Counted from the first letter of the stretch, positions 11,683 to 21,451 are shown. The stretch: DNA of 64,000 nucleotides from Planococcus lenghuensis (GCF_001999905.1 NZ_CP019640.1:80001-144000); one strand, 5' to 3'. Notes: generated from the letters alone by a model not told the origin. Translations and numbers: made by a program.

Positions 11683-13143
11683 ATGACAAAACAAGTACGT
11701 GTGCGCTATGCACCCAGCCCGACAGGCCATTTGCATATCGGCGGGGCAAGGACAGCACTTTTCAATTACTTATTTGCAAGACATAACAACGGGAAGTTTA
11801 TTGTCCGAATTGAAGATACAGACACCGGACGCAATATTGAGACCGGCGAATTGTCTCAGCTTGATAACCTGAAATGGCTGGGCATTGAATATGATGAATC
11901 TGTCGATATTGGTGGGGACTACGGACCTTATCGTCAGATGGAGCGGCTCGATACGTATACAAAGTATGCCCAGGAAATGTTGGGGAAAGGCTTAGCCTAT
12001 AAATGTTTCCATACACCTGAAGAGCTGGAAGCAGAGCGGGAAGCACAGCGAGAAGCCGGAAAAGCGCCGATGTATGGCGGCTCATGTCGTCACCTGACAG
12101 CGGATGAAGTGGCTGAAAAAGAAGCGGAGGGCATGCCGTATACACTTCGCATGAAAGTGCCGGATAATGTCACGTATACGTTTGATGATCTCGTTCGTGG
12201 GCCAATCAGCTTTGAATCGAAAGATATCGGCGATTGGGTAATCGTAAAAGCAAATGGCATCCCGACATATAATTTCGCTGTTACAGTGGATGATCATTTG
12301 ATGGAAATCTCCCACGTATTCCGGGGAGAAGAACATTTATCAAACACACCGAAGCAGATGATGGTGTTTGATGCATTTGGTTGGGACCACCCGAGATATG
12401 GCCATATGACATTGATCATCAACGAGAATCGTAAAAAGCTGTCAAAACGGGATGAATCGATTCTGCAGTTCATTTCACAGTACCGGGAACTTGGTTACAT
12501 CCCGGAAGCCTTGTTTAATTTCTTTGCACTTCTAGGCTGGTCGCCGGAAGGGGAAGAAGAAGTATTTTCGAAAGAAGAATTAATCGAATTGTTCAGTGTG
12601 GAACGGCTGTCCAAGTCACCATCCATGTTTGATAAGCAGAAACTGATGTGGATGAATAATCAGTATATGAAGCAGCTGCCGCTTGAAAAAGTGGTGGAAT
12701 TGGCACTTCCGCATTTGCAGAAAGCGGACCGTCTGCCTGAAACACTCACGGCAGAACAGCGCGAGTGGGCTGAAAAACTGATCGCACTGTATCATGATCA
12801 GTTAAGTTACGGAGCAGAGATTGTTGAATTATCCGGTCTGTTCTTTACGGATGAATTGGCATTCAATGCAGCTGCACAGGAAGTGCTTGATGGTGAGCAG
12901 GTACCGGAAGTGATGCAGTCATTTAAAGAGCAGCTGGAAGCACTGGAGACATTTGAACCGTCGGATGTGAAAGGTGCCATTAAAGCGGTACAGAAAGAGA
13001 CCGGTCATAAAGGCAAGAACTTATTCATGCCGATTCGGGTTGCAGCGACTGGACAGATGCATGGGCCGGATTTGCCGGCAGCTATTGCGCTGCTCGGTAA
13101 AGAGAAGGCGATATCCCGCATCTCTGCACTGCTGCCCCGCTAA
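11683..13143 (+). CDS. gltX: GltX, glutamyl-tRNA synthetase
   Basis: A 486-residue class I synthetase. The ATP site is marked by HLHIGG near residues 16-21 and KLSKR at about 252-256. In Bacillales lacking GlnRS this enzyme also charges tRNA-Gln with glutamate, later amidated by GatCAB. Three consecutive ATG codons occur; the third, at 11683, has the best spacing (8 nt) from AGGAGG. It has its own promoter and is followed by the cysE T-box leader. Confidence 0.96.
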   Translation: MTKQVRVRYAPSPTGHLHIGGARTALFNYLFARHNNGKFIVRIEDTDTGRNIETGELSQLDNLKWLGIEYDESVDIGGDYGPYRQMERLDTYTKYAQEMLGKGLAYKCFHTPEELEAEREAQREAGKAPMYGGSCRHLTADEVAEKEAEGMPYTLRMKVPDNVTYTFDDLVRGPISFESKDIGDWVIVKANGIPTYNFAVTVDDHLMEISHVFRGEEHLSNTPKQMMVFDAFGWDHPRYGHMTLIINENRKKLSKRDESILQFISQYRELGYIPEALFNFFALLGWSPEGEEEVFSKEELIELFSVERLSKSPSMFDKQKLMWMNNQYMKQLPLEKVVELALPHLQKADRLPETLTAEQREWAEKLIALYHDQLSYGAEIVELSGLFFTDELAFNAAAQEVLDGEQVPEVMQSFKEQLEALETFEPSDVKGAIKAVQKETGHKGKNLFMPIRVAATGQMHGPDLPAAIALLGKEKAISRISALLPR

Positions 13144-13144
13144 G

Positions 13145-13172
13145 TTGACTTCTAAAACGGAACGTGTACAAT
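13145..13172 (+). promoter_or_regulatory. promoter of the cysE-cysS operon
   Basis: TTGACT at 13145-13150, a 16-nt spacer and TACAAT at 13167-13172. It directly precedes the T-box leader and begins inside the gltX stop region. Confidence 0.75.
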
Positions 13173-13178
13173 GAGGAT

Positions 13179-13432
13179 ACAATCAGTAAAACGCTGACGG
13201 GAAGAAGTATGTGCATTAAGCTCCAAAGAGAGGATCATCACTGGCTGAAAGTGATCCGGGCCTCTGATGTGCAGAATTGCATCCCTGAGTGCTGAGTCGA
13301 AGTTAAGTAGACCAGACGCATAGCCTGCGTTACAGGCATCTTGAGCGGGAAAGGGAAACATAGCCTTTCCAATTCAGAGTGGAACCGCGCAATCAGCGTC
13401 TCTGTCACATGTTGACAGGGACGTTTTTTATT
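13179..13432 (+). promoter_or_regulatory. T-box leader (tRNA-Cys) controlling cysES
   Basis: The T-box AGAGTGGAACCGCG spans 13376-13389. Its TGGA at 13380-13383 would pair with the acceptor end of a tRNA carrying discriminator U, as tRNA-Cys has. In the probable specifier loop, TGC (Cys) occurs at 13278-13280 in the context GAATTGCA. The competing terminator is CGTCTCTGTCA...TGACAGGGACG followed by T6 (13397-13431). Uncharged tRNA-Cys should stabilise the antiterminator and allow cysE-cysS expression. The leader fills the whole gltX-cysE gap. Confidence 0.93.
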
Positions 13433-13454
13433 TTACAGGAAAGGGGCAAAAGCA

Positions 13455-14090
13455 ATGTGGGCACGGCTGAAGGAAGATGTGGAAGTAGTGTTTGAACAGG
13501 ATCCGGCAGCGCGCACGATTCTCGAAGTGGTACTGACCTATTCCGGTCTTCATGCTATTTGGGCTTACCGGCTTGCACATATCTTCTTCAAAAAAGAGAT
13601 GTATTTCATTGCACGTGTCATTTCGCAGCTAAGCCGTTTTTTCACCGGCATTGAGATTCATCCCGGCGCACAAATCGGCCGGCGGTTCTTTATTGATCAC
13701 GGGATGGGTGTAGTGATCGGTGAGACGTGTGAAATCGGCGATAACGTAACACTATTCCAGGGAGTAACACTTGGCGGGACCGGAAAAGAAAAAGGGAAAC
13801 GCCATCCGACTCTTGAGGATAATGTACTTGTGGCGTCAGGTGCAAAAGTGCTCGGCTCGATTGTGATCGGTGAAAACTCGAAAATCGGCGCCGGTTCTGT
13901 TGTGCTGAAGAACGTACCTGAAAATTCAACGGTCGTCGGCATTCCGGGAAGAGTTGTGATCCAGAACGGAGTAAAAGTCAAAAAGGACTTAAATCATCAG
14001 AATCTGCCTGATCCGGTGGAAGATAGATGCAATTTGCTTGAAAAGCAGATCCATGACCTGCAGCGGGAAATTGCAGCATTAAAAAGATGA
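13455..14090 (+). CDS. cysE: CysE, serine O-acetyltransferase
   Basis: A 211-residue enzyme that acetylates serine with acetyl-CoA, the first step of cysteine synthesis. It has an N-terminal helical region followed by a left-handed beta helix of hexapeptide repeats (about 65-165). The catalytic [11 protein letters not shown] segment and the [12 protein letters not shown] loop are present. The C-terminal tail forms a short coiled coil. It lies behind a T-box(Cys), so it should rise when cysteine runs short. Confidence 0.97.
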   Translation: MWARLKEDVEVVFEQDPAARTILEVVLTYSGLHAIWAYRLAHIFFKKEMYFIARVISQLSRFFTGIEIHPGAQIGRRFFIDHGMGVVIGETCEIGDNVTLFQGVTLGGTGKEKGKRHPTLEDNVLVASGAKVLGSIVIGENSKIGAGSVVLKNVPENSTVVGIPGRVVIQNGVKVKKDLNHQNLPDPVEDRCNLLEKQIHDLQREIAALKR

Positions 14091-14115
14091 ATTTATTTAA
14101 AGAAGGAGATCGACC

Positions 14116-15516
14116 ATGACTATACAGATTTTCAATTCACTGACCCGGCAGAAAGAGCCGTTCATCCCGCTTGAAGAGGGGAAAGTTAAAATGTATGTTT
14201 GTGGACCGACTGTCTACAATTACATCCATATCGGCAACGCCCGGCCGGCAATTGTCTATGATACAGTGCGCCGCTACTTGGCATGCCGGGGCTATGACGT
14301 AACGTATATCTCCAACTTCACAGATGTGGACGATAAATTGATCCGCGTAGCGCAAGAATTGGGTGAGGAAGTGCCCCAAATCGCCGAACGATTTATCAAT
14401 GCGTATTTTGAGGATACAGGAGCACTCGGATGCCTTGAAGCGGATGTACACCCCCGAGTCACTGACCATATGGATGAAATTATCGAATTTATCGGTGTGT
14501 TAATCGACAAAGGATACGCCTACGAATCCGGCGGTGATGTCTATTACCGTACGAGAAAGTTTGAAGGATACGGGAAACTATCTCATCAGTCGATTGATGA
14601 ATTGAAAGTTGGGGCGCGGGTTGAAACCGGCGATAAGAAAGAAGATGCGCTGGATTTTGTTCTATGGAAAGCGGCGAAACCTGGCGAAATCAACTGGGAT
14701 AGCCCGTGGGGAGCAGGCCGGCCCGGCTGGCATATTGAATGCTCGGTCATGGCGCGTGTTCATCTTGGTGATACAATCGATATCCATGCAGGAGGGCAGG
14801 ATTTGACATTTCCGCATCATGAGAATGAAATTGCCCAATCGGAAGCGCTGACGGAGCAAACTTTCGCCCGCTATTGGATGCATAATGGCTATATTAATAT
14901 CGATAATGAAAAAATGTCAAAGTCCCTTGGCAATTTTGTGTTGGTTCACGACATACTCAAACAACTCGATCCAAAAATTCTACGGTTTTTCATGCTATCA
15001 GTGCATTACCGCCATCCTATTAATTTCTCACAAGAACTGGTGGATGATGCCGCTGCAGCATTAGAGCGGATTGAGACAGCTTACTTTAATCTGCAGTACC
15101 GGCTCGGTGTATCGGCGGATACAGGGAATACAAACAGAGAGTGGCAGGATGGTATTGAGAAGGTGAAAGCGGATTACCTCGAAGCCATGGACGATGATTT
15201 TAATACAGCAAAAGCAATTTCAAGCTTGTTTGATCTGGCGCGTCTGGCAAATACGTACTTGAAAGAAGAACAGACGGCTCAAGAAGTACTGGAAATTTTC
15301 ATCCGTACTTTTGAAGAACTGGCAGATGTCCTTGGCCTATCCTTCATACAGGAAGAAGAGTTGCTGGATTCGGACATTGAGGCACTTCTCGAAGAACGCG
15401 TGGATGCACGCAAGAACCGTAATTTCCAGCGGGCGGATGAGATCCGTGATCTGCTGAAGGAAAAAAATATTATATTGGAAGATACAGCGCAAGGCACGCG
15501 CTGGAAGCGGGGATGA
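14116..15516 (+). CDS. cysS: CysS, cysteinyl-tRNA synthetase
   Basis: A 466-residue class I synthetase, the same length as in B. subtilis. It has zinc ligand C29, HIGN at 38-41, WHIECS and FPHHENE with the other zinc ligands, and KMSKS at about 266-270. It charges tRNA-Cys, the tRNA sensed by the upstream T-box. It is 25 nt after cysE behind AAGGAGA. Confidence 0.98.
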   Translation: MTIQIFNSLTRQKEPFIPLEEGKVKMYVCGPTVYNYIHIGNARPAIVYDTVRRYLACRGYDVTYISNFTDVDDKLIRVAQELGEEVPQIAERFINAYFEDTGALGCLEADVHPRVTDHMDEIIEFIGVLIDKGYAYESGGDVYYRTRKFEGYGKLSHQSIDELKVGARVETGDKKEDALDFVLWKAAKPGEINWDSPWGAGRPGWHIECSVMARVHLGDTIDIHAGGQDLTFPHHENEIAQSEALTEQTFARYWMHNGYINIDNEKMSKSLGNFVLVHDILKQLDPKILRFFMLSVHYRHPINFSQELVDDAAAALERIETAYFNLQYRLGVSADTGNTNREWQDGIEKVKADYLEAMDDDFNTAKAISSLFDLARLANTYLKEEQTAQEVLEIFIRTFEELADVLGLSFIQEEELLDSDIEALLEERVDARKNRNFQRADEIRDLLKEKNIILEDTAQGTRWKRG

Positions 15517-15520
15517 AGCT

Positions 15521-15937
15521 GTGAATGAATTACGAAAACGGGACGTTGATCAGCTGAATGCATTGGCACTTGCCTATATGGGTGACGCAGTGTATGAGCA
15601 GGCAGTACGTGAACACCTGCTCCGGTCAGGCGGCATCCGGCCTAATGCCCTGCACCGGGAAGCGACGGCGTTCGTTTCAGCGAAATCGCAGGCTGCCGTA
15701 TTGAAACGACTGGTGGATGAGGGCTTTTTGACAGAGCCGGAGCTGGCTGTCATGCGGCGGGGCCGCAATGCAAAATCAGGTACTGTTCCCAAAAATACGG
15801 ATGTTCAGACATATAATTTCAGTACGGCGTATGAAGCGGTTATCGGATGGTTGTACCTGAAGGAAGAGCATGAGCGTCTGCAGGTTATACTGACAGAAGC
15901 AATCCGTGTTGCAGAAGAGAGAAGAGGGGTGAAATGA
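15521..15937 (+). CDS. mrnC: MrnC, Mini-ribonuclease III
   Basis: A 138-residue dimeric RNase III catalytic domain with no double-stranded RNA-binding domain. It matures the ends of 23S rRNA in B. subtilis. The signature YMGDAVYE near 19-26 holds a metal ligand. GTG start, 4 nt after cysS; the following rlmB start overlaps its stop by 4 nt. Confidence 0.94.
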   Translation: MNELRKRDVDQLNALALAYMGDAVYEQAVREHLLRSGGIRPNALHREATAFVSAKSQAAVLKRLVDEGFLTEPELAVMRRGRNAKSGTVPKNTDVQTYNFSTAYEAVIGWLYLKEEHERLQVILTEAIRVAEERRGVK

Positions 15938-16692
15938 TGAGTGAAGCAGGAGCACCATCTGAGATTATTGCCGGCAAAAATCCGGTGCTGGAAGCCCTTC
16001 GCTCCAGCCGGGAAATGAATAAGATCTGGATCGCAGAAGGTGTGCAGAAAAAGGGACTTACAGAACTTTTGAAACTGGCGAAAGAACAAGGGATTGTCGT
16101 ACAGACTGTCCCAAAGAAAAAATTGGATGCACTGACGGACGAAACGCATCAAGGTATAGCTGCCTCTGTTGCAGCTTATAGTTATGCAGCATTGGAGGAT
16201 TTATTCAGTGCTGCAGAGGCGAAGGGGGAGTATCCGTTCTTTCTCATACTGGACGAACTCGAAGATCCACATAACCTCGGCTCGATTCTCCGGACATCAG
16301 ATGCAGCCGGTGTGCATGGTGTTATTATTCCGAAACGGCGGTCGGTGAATTTAACAGCGACCGTTGCAAAATCATCAACTGGTGCTATTGAACATGTGCC
16401 GGTTGTGCGTGTCGGCAATCTGGCGCAGACTGTTGATGAATTAAAATCCCGCGGTGTCTGGATTGCTGGCACTGATGCAAAAGGAGCGGCAGATTACCGC
16501 AGGATGGATGCAGGAATCCCACTGGCAATTATCATTGGCAGTGAAGGGAAGGGAATGAGCCGTTTGCTGCGTGATAAATGTGATTTCCTTTATAAACTGC
16601 CGATGACCGGCCATGTCACTTCTTTGAATGCTTCAGTGGCAGCCAGCCTTTTGATTTATGAAGTCTACCGGAAGCGTCACCCGCTGGAGTAA
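15934..16692 (+). CDS. rlmB: RlmB-type 23S rRNA 2'-O-ribose methyltransferase
   Basis: A 252-residue SpoU/TrmH-family enzyme. It has an N-terminal substrate-binding domain, then the knotted SAM-binding fold with [23 protein letters not shown] and SLNASVAAS. It is expected to methylate G2251 of 23S rRNA (E. coli numbering). ATG 15934 overlaps the mrnC stop; ATG 15937 is also possible. Confidence 0.94.
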   Translation: MMSEAGAPSEIIAGKNPVLEALRSSREMNKIWIAEGVQKKGLTELLKLAKEQGIVVQTVPKKKLDALTDETHQGIAASVAAYSYAALEDLFSAAEAKGEYPFFLILDELEDPHNLGSILRTSDAAGVHGVIIPKRRSVNLTATVAKSSTGAIEHVPVVRVGNLAQTVDELKSRGVWIAGTDAKGAADYRRMDAGIPLAIIIGSEGKGMSRLLRDKCDFLYKLPMTGHVTSLNASVAASLLIYEVYRKRHPLE

Positions 16693-16695
16693 GCG

Positions 16696-17202
16696 ATGGA
16701 TATCCTGCTGGTGGACGGCTATAACATCATCGGTGCCTGGACTGAATTGCAGAAGCTGAAAAATGACCGGCTGGCAGATGCACGGGACCGGCTGCTTGAT
16801 CGGATGGCAGAGTACAGAAGCTATAAGGGCTGGCGGGTCATTGTAGTGTTTGACGCACATCTGGTGCCGGGCATCGAAAGTAAAAACAGGAAGCATAACG
16901 TGGAAGTGATTTACACCCGGGAAAATGAGACGGCGGACGAGCGTATTGAGAAGCTGGCGTCTGCGCTGAACAACCGACGGGATCAGATTTACGTAGCAAC
17001 CTCCGACTGGACAGAACAGCGGGTCATCTTTGCACAGGGGGCTCTCCGGATTTCTGCCCGGGAACTCGAAATCGAAATGAATGAAATCGACCAGCTGATT
17101 TCCAAACGAGTGAAAGAGATCCAGGAAGGTAAAACCGTTTCAAAAATTCAACTTTCAGAAGAAATTGCTGAAATTTTTGAAAAATGGCGCCGGGGAAACT
17201 GA
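16696..17202 (+). CDS. rae1: Rae1 (YacP), ribosome-associated NYN endoribonuclease
   Basis: A 168-residue NYN/PIN-like nuclease. The acidic residues sit in ILLVDGYNIIGAW at the N-terminus, then VVFDAH, and the T-S-D-W-T-E segment. In B. subtilis Rae1 cleaves certain mRNAs in the ribosomal A site. It starts 3 nt after rlmB and closes the cysE-rae1 cluster. The name comes from family knowledge; ribosome dependence cannot be read from the sequence. Confidence 0.9.
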   Translation: MDILLVDGYNIIGAWTELQKLKNDRLADARDRLLDRMAEYRSYKGWRVIVVFDAHLVPGIESKNRKHNVEVIYTRENETADERIEKLASALNNRRDQIYVATSDWTEQRVIFAQGALRISARELEIEMNEIDQLISKRVKEIQEGKTVSKIQLSEEIAEIFEKWRRGN

Positions 17203-17209
17203 TGAGCAG

Positions 17210-17239
17210 TTGACGCTCAATTTTTCTATCCTGTATACT
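17210..17239 (+). promoter_or_regulatory. promoter of sigH
   Basis: TTGACG at 17210-17215, an 18-nt spacer and TATACT at 17234-17239. It is SigA-like, as in B. subtilis where it is repressed by AbrB; no AbrB site can be judged by eye. Confidence 0.75.
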
Positions 17240-17274
17240 AGTGCAAAGAGCTCGCTCAACCGGGGGGAAAGCCT

Positions 17275-17922
17275 GTGGGAAATCAGGAACAAGTTCAGCA
17301 GCGGATATTGGCGGATCTGACAGATGAGGAACTTGTCAGCCTGGTTCATAACGGGGATACAGAAGCATTGGATTTTCTTATTACAAAATTTAGAACGATC
17401 GTCCGCATGAAAGCCCGCTCTTATTTTTTGATCGGAGCAGATCGTGAGGATATTATCCAAGAGGGCATGATTGGCCTGTATAAAGGAATTCGGGATTACC
17501 GAGAGGATAAGCTATCTTCGTTCCGGGCTTTTGCGGAATTGTGTATCGTGCGGCAGATCATTACCGCGATTAAGACGGCGACACGGCAAAAGCATATTCC
17601 GCTGAATTCTTATATTTCACTGGATAAGCCGATTTATGATGAAGAATCAGACCGGACACTGCTGGATGTGCTGGCTGGCGGTGTGTTGGATGATCCCGAA
17701 GAACTGATTATTAACCGGGAAGAGTTTTCCTACCTGGAAGGGAAAATGGAGGAAGTGCTAAGCGGTCTTGAAAGGGAAGTATTGTCACTTTACCTCGAAG
17801 GAGAAACCTATCAGGAAATTTCCGAGAAACTGAACCGACATGTAAAATCCATTGATAATGCCCTTCAGCGCGTTAAACGGAAGCTCGAGCGGCACCTGCA
17901 GATGGATGCAAGTACACCTTGA
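17275..17922 (+). CDS. sigH: SigH, RNA polymerase sigma factor
   Basis: A 215-residue sigma-70 family factor (218 in B. subtilis). Region 2 spans about 20-90, including the DREDIIQEGMIGLYKGIRDY core-binding and -10 segment. Region 4 has a helix-turn-helix (TYQEISEKLNRHVKSIDNAL) at the C-terminus. In Bacillus it directs post-exponential and early sporulation/competence genes. GTG start behind a G-rich ribosome site. A promoter for secE follows, with no L33 gene between. Confidence 0.95.
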   Translation: MGNQEQVQQRILADLTDEELVSLVHNGDTEALDFLITKFRTIVRMKARSYFLIGADREDIIQEGMIGLYKGIRDYREDKLSSFRAFAELCIVRQIITAIKTATRQKHIPLNSYISLDKPIYDEESDRTLLDVLAGGVLDDPEELIINREEFSYLEGKMEEVLSGLEREVLSLYLEGETYQEISEKLNRHVKSIDNALQRVKRKLERHLQMDASTP

Positions 17923-17929
17923 GCAGCAG

Positions 17930-17958
17930 TTGACAGTCAACTGTCAAGGTGTTAGTCT
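17930..17958 (+). promoter_or_regulatory. promoter of secE containing an 18-bp palindrome
   Basis: TTGACA at 17930-17935, a 17-nt spacer and TAGTCT at 17953-17958. The -35 box is the left arm of a perfect palindrome, TTGACAGT-CA-ACTGTCAA (17930-17947), which looks like a possible operator. From 17959 to 18064 I see no gene; rpmGB, which usually sits here, is absent. Confidence 0.7.
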
Positions 17959-18064
17959 GTTGAAAGGTCCATACTGGCTGATAAAAGGAAATGATGGAAA
18001 ATCGTCTGCAGCTGTTTTTACACAGTAGCCGAGCGGTTTTGAAGTTCGGAGGTTTAGTACAGAA

Positions 18065-18250
18065 ATGAGTAATATTGGCGGTTTCTTTAGTAACGTAGTT
18101 TCGGAAATGAGAAAAGTAAGCTGGCCAAAACGGAAGGAACTTACACGCTATACCGTGATCGTTCTGACGACAGTAATCTTCATGGCCGTCTTCTTTGCAA
18201 TTGTGGACACAGGTATCTCATCACTGTTCCGCTGGTTCTTGAGCATCTGA
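18065..18250 (+). CDS. secE: SecE, preprotein translocase subunit
   Basis: A 61-residue single-span protein of the SecYEG channel. The conserved amphipathic helix is EMRKVSWPKRKEL, and the membrane helix spans about 30-50. It is short, as is normal in Gram-positives. It follows a GGAGGTTTAG site and its own promoter, and a hairpin with a U-tract separates it from nusG. Confidence 0.95.
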   Translation: MSNIGGFFSNVVSEMRKVSWPKRKELTRYTVIVLTTVIFMAVFFAIVDTGISSLFRWFLSI

Positions 18251-18274
18251 TGACCGGCATTATGAATAACGCGT

Positions 18275-18312
18275 AAAAAATAGTCCGTCATGCTAAACCA
18301 TACGGGCTTTTT
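18275..18312 (+). terminator. hairpin with U-tract between secE and nusG
   Basis: AGTCCGT at 18282-18288 pairs with ACGGGCT at 18302-18308 (one G-U), extended inward by ATG/CAT, with A6 before and T5 after. It is probably a partial terminator (attenuator), because no clear promoter lies between it and nusG. Confidence 0.6.
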
Positions 18313-18354
18313 CATTTGGCAAAAAGGAGGGATGGACGTAAAGTCCTAACACCG

Positions 18355-18888
18355 ATGGAGAAAAATTGGTATGTGGTTCATACGTATTCCGGTTACGAGA
18401 ACAAGGTGAAAGCAAATTTAGAAAAGCGTGTCGAAACAATGGGCATGCAGGATAAGATCTTCCGGGTGATTGTGCCGGAAGAGCAGGAAACTGATTTTAA
18501 AAATGGCAAAAAACGAACAGTTATGCGAAAAACATTTCCTGGATATGTGCTTGTCGAGCTGGTGATGACAGATGATTCCTGGTATGTTGTCCGAAACACA
18601 CCTGGTGTGACCGGTTTTATCGGTTCATCGGGAGGCGGCGCAAAACCGACTCCGCTGCTTGACGAAGAAGTTGACTTCATTCTCCGGCAGATGGGCATGA
18701 AAGAAAAGAAAGTCGAAGCGGATTATGTGATTGGCGAATCGGTAGAAGTCATTGAAGGCCCGTTCGAAAATTTCCAGGGTAAAGTTGAGGAACTGGACGA
18801 ATCGAAAGGGAAAGTGAAAGTTTCAATCGATATGTTCGGCCGTGAGACGAAAATGGAACTCGATTTCGGTCAAGTTAAAAAAGTGTAG
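18355..18888 (+). CDS. nusG: NusG, transcription elongation/pausing factor
   Basis: A 177-residue protein, exactly the B. subtilis length, with an N-terminal NGN domain that binds RNAP and a C-terminal KOW domain (EGPFENFQGKVEEL). ATG 18355 gives the conserved start MEKNWYVVHTYSGYE. However the only strong ribosome site, AAAGGAGGG, lies 22 nt upstream, in front of a 5-codon frame (ATG 18333, M-D-V-K-S-stop at 18350). A TTG at 18316 would add 13 residues. Either start re-use after the mini-frame or an extended N-terminus is possible. Confidence 0.9.
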   Translation: MEKNWYVVHTYSGYENKVKANLEKRVETMGMQDKIFRVIVPEEQETDFKNGKKRTVMRKTFPGYVLVELVMTDDSWYVVRNTPGVTGFIGSSGGGAKPTPLLDEEVDFILRQMGMKEKKVEADYVIGESVEVIEGPFENFQGKVEELDESKGKVKVSIDMFGRETKMELDFGQVKKV

Positions 18889-18895
18889 TTTTAAC

Positions 18896-18924
18896 TTGCT
18901 ATTTTGTTCGGCAAGTGATACTAT
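18896..18924 (+). promoter_or_regulatory. promoter of rplK-rplA
   Basis: TTGCTA at 18896-18901, a 17-nt spacer and TACTAT at 18919-18924 with TGA before it (extended -10). It starts just after the nusG stop. Confidence 0.78.
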
Positions 18925-19029
18925 TCATAAGTCAGACTGCTGAATTGCCATTGGCAAGAAGAGCAGACGGATATTTGAGTGGGAGGGGCAACCCAATGAC
19001 CACATCACGAACTTAAGGAGGTGTGTTTC

Positions 19030-19455
19030 GTGGCTAAAAAAGTTATTAAAGTTGTGAAACTGCAAATCCCTGCAGCGAAAGCGAACCCAGCACCGCCAGT
19101 AGGTCCAGCACTTGGACAAGCCGGTGTGAACATTATGGGATTCTGTAAGGAGTTCAATGCGCGTACTGCTGAGCAGGCAGGCTTGATCATCCCTGTAGAG
19201 ATTACAGTATTTGAAGACCGTTCATTTACTTTCATCACAAAAACTCCGCCAGCTGCAGTTCTTTTGAAAAAAGCAGCGGGGATTGAATCCGGTTCAGGCG
19301 AACCGAACCGTAATAAAGTAGCGACTGTGAAACGCGACAAAGTTCGTGAAATCGCAGAAACAAAAATGCCGGACCTGAATGCGGCTTCTGTTGAAGCGGC
19401 TATGCAGATGGTTGAAGGTACTGCCCGCAGCATGGGTATCGTGATCGAAGATTAA
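19030..19455 (+). CDS. rplK: ribosomal protein L11
   Basis: A 141-residue protein of the GTPase-associated centre, the binding partner of 23S helices 43/44, L10 and thiostrepton. The proline-rich N-terminal segment ([15 protein letters not shown]) is intact. GTG 19030 is chosen since AAGGAGGTG lies 7 nt upstream and the protein begins V-A-K-K. A long hairpin separates it from rplA. Confidence 0.97.
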   Translation: MAKKVIKVVKLQIPAAKANPAPPVGPALGQAGVNIMGFCKEFNARTAEQAGLIIPVEITVFEDRSFTFITKTPPAAVLLKKAAGIESGSGEPNRNKVATVKRDKVREIAETKMPDLNAASVEAAMQMVEGTARSMGIVIED

Positions 19456-19476
19456 TCAGCCAGGCACGGATTTCTG

Positions 19477-19512
19477 AAGGGTTGTGCGATTCCCCGGAAT
19501 TGCGCAGCCCTT
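19477..19512 (+). promoter_or_regulatory. 16-bp hairpin between rplK and rplA
   Basis: AAGGGTTGTGCGATTC (19477-19492) pairs throughout, allowing G-U, with GAATTGCGCAGCCCTT (19497-19512) around a 4-nt loop. No U-tract follows, so it is not an intrinsic terminator. It could be a processing site or an L1/ribosomal-protein control element. Confidence 0.6.
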
Positions 19513-19560
19513 ACTCGTGGGAGGTTCATTCCGCTATACCACAACAAGGAGGACATTAAA

Positions 19561-20262
19561 ATGGCTAAAACAAGCAAACGGCAGCAGGAAGCTGCGAAAT
19601 TGGTTGACCGCACACAGCTGTACAACGTGCAGGAAGCGGTGGCTCTTGCTAAGCAGGCAAGCACGGTAAACTTTGACGCAACAGTTGAAGTGGCATTCCG
19701 TCTTGGAATCGATACGCGTAAAAACGATCAGCAGATTCGTGGCGCAGTTGTACTTCCGAACGGAACAGGTAAAACACAGCGCGTTCTCGTATTCGCTAAA
19801 GGCGATAAAGTGAAAGAGGCTGAAGCAGCAGGCGCTGATTATGTAGGCGATGCAGATTACATCCAGAAAATCCAGCAAGGCTGGTTTGACTTTGATGTAA
19901 TCGTAGCAACTCCTGATATGATGGGCGAAGTTGGTAAAATCGGACGGGTCCTCGGACCAAAAGGTCTGATGCCAAACCCGAAAACTGGCACAGTTACGTT
20001 TGATGTAACAAAAGCTGTCCAGGAAATCAAAGCTGGTAAAGTGGAATACCGTGCTGAAAAGAACGGAATTATTCACGCGCCGATCGGGAAAGTATCATTT
20101 GACGACAACAAACTGGTTGAAAACTTCAACGCAGTTTTTGATACCCTTCAAAAAGCAAAACCATCAGCGGCAAAAGGCGTCTACATGAAGTCTGTCCATG
20201 TGACAACAACAATGGGCCCTTCCGTTAAAGTTGATGCAAACAGCGTGAACGTCAAAGGCTAA
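19561..20262 (+). CDS. rplA: ribosomal protein L1
   Basis: A 233-residue L1-stalk protein (232 in B. subtilis). The family motif PNPKTGTVT is present, as are the two-domain boundaries around [20 protein letters not shown]. It has an AAGGAGG site 8 nt before ATG. In many bacteria L1 represses its own operon; the leader or the rplK-rplA hairpin could be the target. Confidence 0.97.
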   Translation: MAKTSKRQQEAAKLVDRTQLYNVQEAVALAKQASTVNFDATVEVAFRLGIDTRKNDQQIRGAVVLPNGTGKTQRVLVFAKGDKVKEAEAAGADYVGDADYIQKIQQGWFDFDVIVATPDMMGEVGKIGRVLGPKGLMPNPKTGTVTFDVTKAVQEIKAGKVEYRAEKNGIIHAPIGKVSFDDNKLVENFNAVFDTLQKAKPSAAKGVYMKSVHVTTTMGPSVKVDANSVNVKG

Positions 20263-20264
20263 GC

Positions 20265-20293
20265 TTGACGAATGGATTTAGCTCTGCTACAAT
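20265..20293 (+). promoter_or_regulatory. promoter of rplJ-rplL
   Basis: TTGACG at 20265-20270, a 17-nt spacer and TACAAT at 20288-20293 preceded by TGC (extended -10). It starts 3 nt after the rplA stop. Confidence 0.82.
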
Positions 20294-20299
20294 AGCAAA

Positions 20300-20440
20300 G
20301 TTGAACAATCACATATTTGTACCGCAGACAGCAGGGGCCTTCAGTGCTTAATCATCCTGCCGAGGTCATGATCATTTCAGGTTATCCTTTAAATGAGACT
20401 GATTTATGCCTCCGCGTCTGTGACCGGAGGCTTTTCTTAT
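20300..20440 (+). promoter_or_regulatory. ribosomal protein L10 leader RNA
   Basis: The leader holds the conserved Firmicutes L10-leader core (ACCGCAGACAGCAGG ... AATCATCCTGCCGAGGT at about 20320-20366). It ends in a terminator-like hairpin GCCTCCG/CGGAGGC at 20408-20431 followed by TTTTCTT. The known mechanism is feedback by the L10(L12)4 complex binding the leader. The match is by eye to the Rfam L10_leader family. Confidence 0.85.
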
Positions 20441-20476
20441 AGCGGTATAAGTAAAAAATCTACAGGAGGTGCCAGA

Positions 20477-20980
20477 ATGAGCGTTAAAGCTATCGAAACA
20501 AAAAAGGTCAAAGTTCAAGAAATCGCAGAAAAATTCGCAGCTGCCGCTTCAGTTGTTGTCGTAGACTATCGCGGTCTTGATGTTTCTGAAGTAACAGAAC
20601 TCCGCAAACAGCTCCGCGATGCAGGCGTAGAGTTCAAAGTGTATAAAAACACGATGACTCGCCGTGCAACTGAAGCGCAGGGTTATGAAGCGATCAATGA
20701 ATTCCTGACTGGACCGAATGCGATTGCGTTCTCAAACGAGGATGTTGTTGCACCGGCAAAAATCATCAACAACTTCGCGAAAACTCACGAAGCGCTTGAA
20801 ATCAAAACAGGTATCATCGAAGGCAACGTGGCAACTGTTGCTGACGTACAGGCACTGGCAGAACTGCCATCCCGCGAAGGCCTGCTTTCTATGGTTCTCA
20901 GCGTACTGCAAGCACCGATCCGCAACTTCGCTCTTGCGACAAAAGCGGTTTCAGAACAAAAAGAAGAGCAAGGCGCTTAA
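20477..20980 (+). CDS. rplJ: ribosomal protein L10
   Basis: A 167-residue stalk base protein (166 in B. subtilis) that binds 23S rRNA with its N-terminal domain and L7/L12 dimers with its C-terminal helix. ATG 20477 follows ACAGGAGGTG and gives the conserved start; an upstream in-frame ATG falls inside the leader hairpin region and is not used. It is controlled by the L10 leader. Confidence 0.97.
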   Translation: MSVKAIETKKVKVQEIAEKFAAAASVVVVDYRGLDVSEVTELRKQLRDAGVEFKVYKNTMTRRATEAQGYEAINEFLTGPNAIAFSNEDVVAPAKIINNFAKTHEALEIKTGIIEGNVATVADVQALAELPSREGLLSMVLSVLQAPIRNFALATKAVSEQKEEQGA

Positions 20981-21036
20981 TCAGCTGATCAACTGATCGG
21001 CCAAAAAATACTAATCATAACAGGAGGAACTACAAA

Positions 21037-21399
21037 ATGAACAATCAGCAAATCCTTGATGCAATCAAAGAAATGACAGTTCTTGAACTTAACGACCTCG
21101 TAAAAGCAATCGAAGAAGAATTCGGTGTAACTGCTGCTGCACCTGTAGCTGCGGCTGCTGGCGGCGGAGCTGCTGTTGAAGAAGAGCAGACTGAATTTGA
21201 TGTGGTTCTGGCAAGTGCAGGCGACCAGAAAATCAAAGTCATCAAAGTCGTTCGTGAAATCACAGGTCTTGGCCTGAAAGAAGCAAAAGCACTTGTTGAC
21301 GAAGCTCCTAAAGCAATCAAAGAAGGCGCTACTAAAGAAGAAGCTGAAGAAGCAAAAGCGAAGCTTGAAGAAGTTGGCGCTAACGTAGAAGTTAAGTAA
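21037..21399 (+). CDS. rplL: ribosomal protein L7/L12
   Basis: A 120-residue acidic stalk protein. It has an N-terminal dimer helix, an alanine-glycine hinge (about 35-50, [15 protein letters not shown]) and the C-terminal factor-binding domain with [15 protein letters not shown]. Strong AGGAGG site. A terminator follows, ending the rplJL operon. Confidence 0.98.
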   Translation: MNNQQILDAIKEMTVLELNDLVKAIEEEFGVTAAAPVAAAAGGGAAVEEEQTEFDVVLASAGDQKIKVIKVVREITGLGLKEAKALVDEAPKAIKEGATKEEAEEAKAKLEEVGANVEVK

Positions 21400-21422
21400 T
21401 TCACAGAAAATGAATTAGGAAA

Positions 21423-21451
21423 AAGCTCGTCATCAGCGACGGGCTTTTTTT
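21423..21451 (+). terminator. Rho-independent terminator after rplL
   Basis: AAGCTCGTC pairs with GACGGGCTT (one G-U) around a 6-nt loop, followed by T7. Confidence 0.93.
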
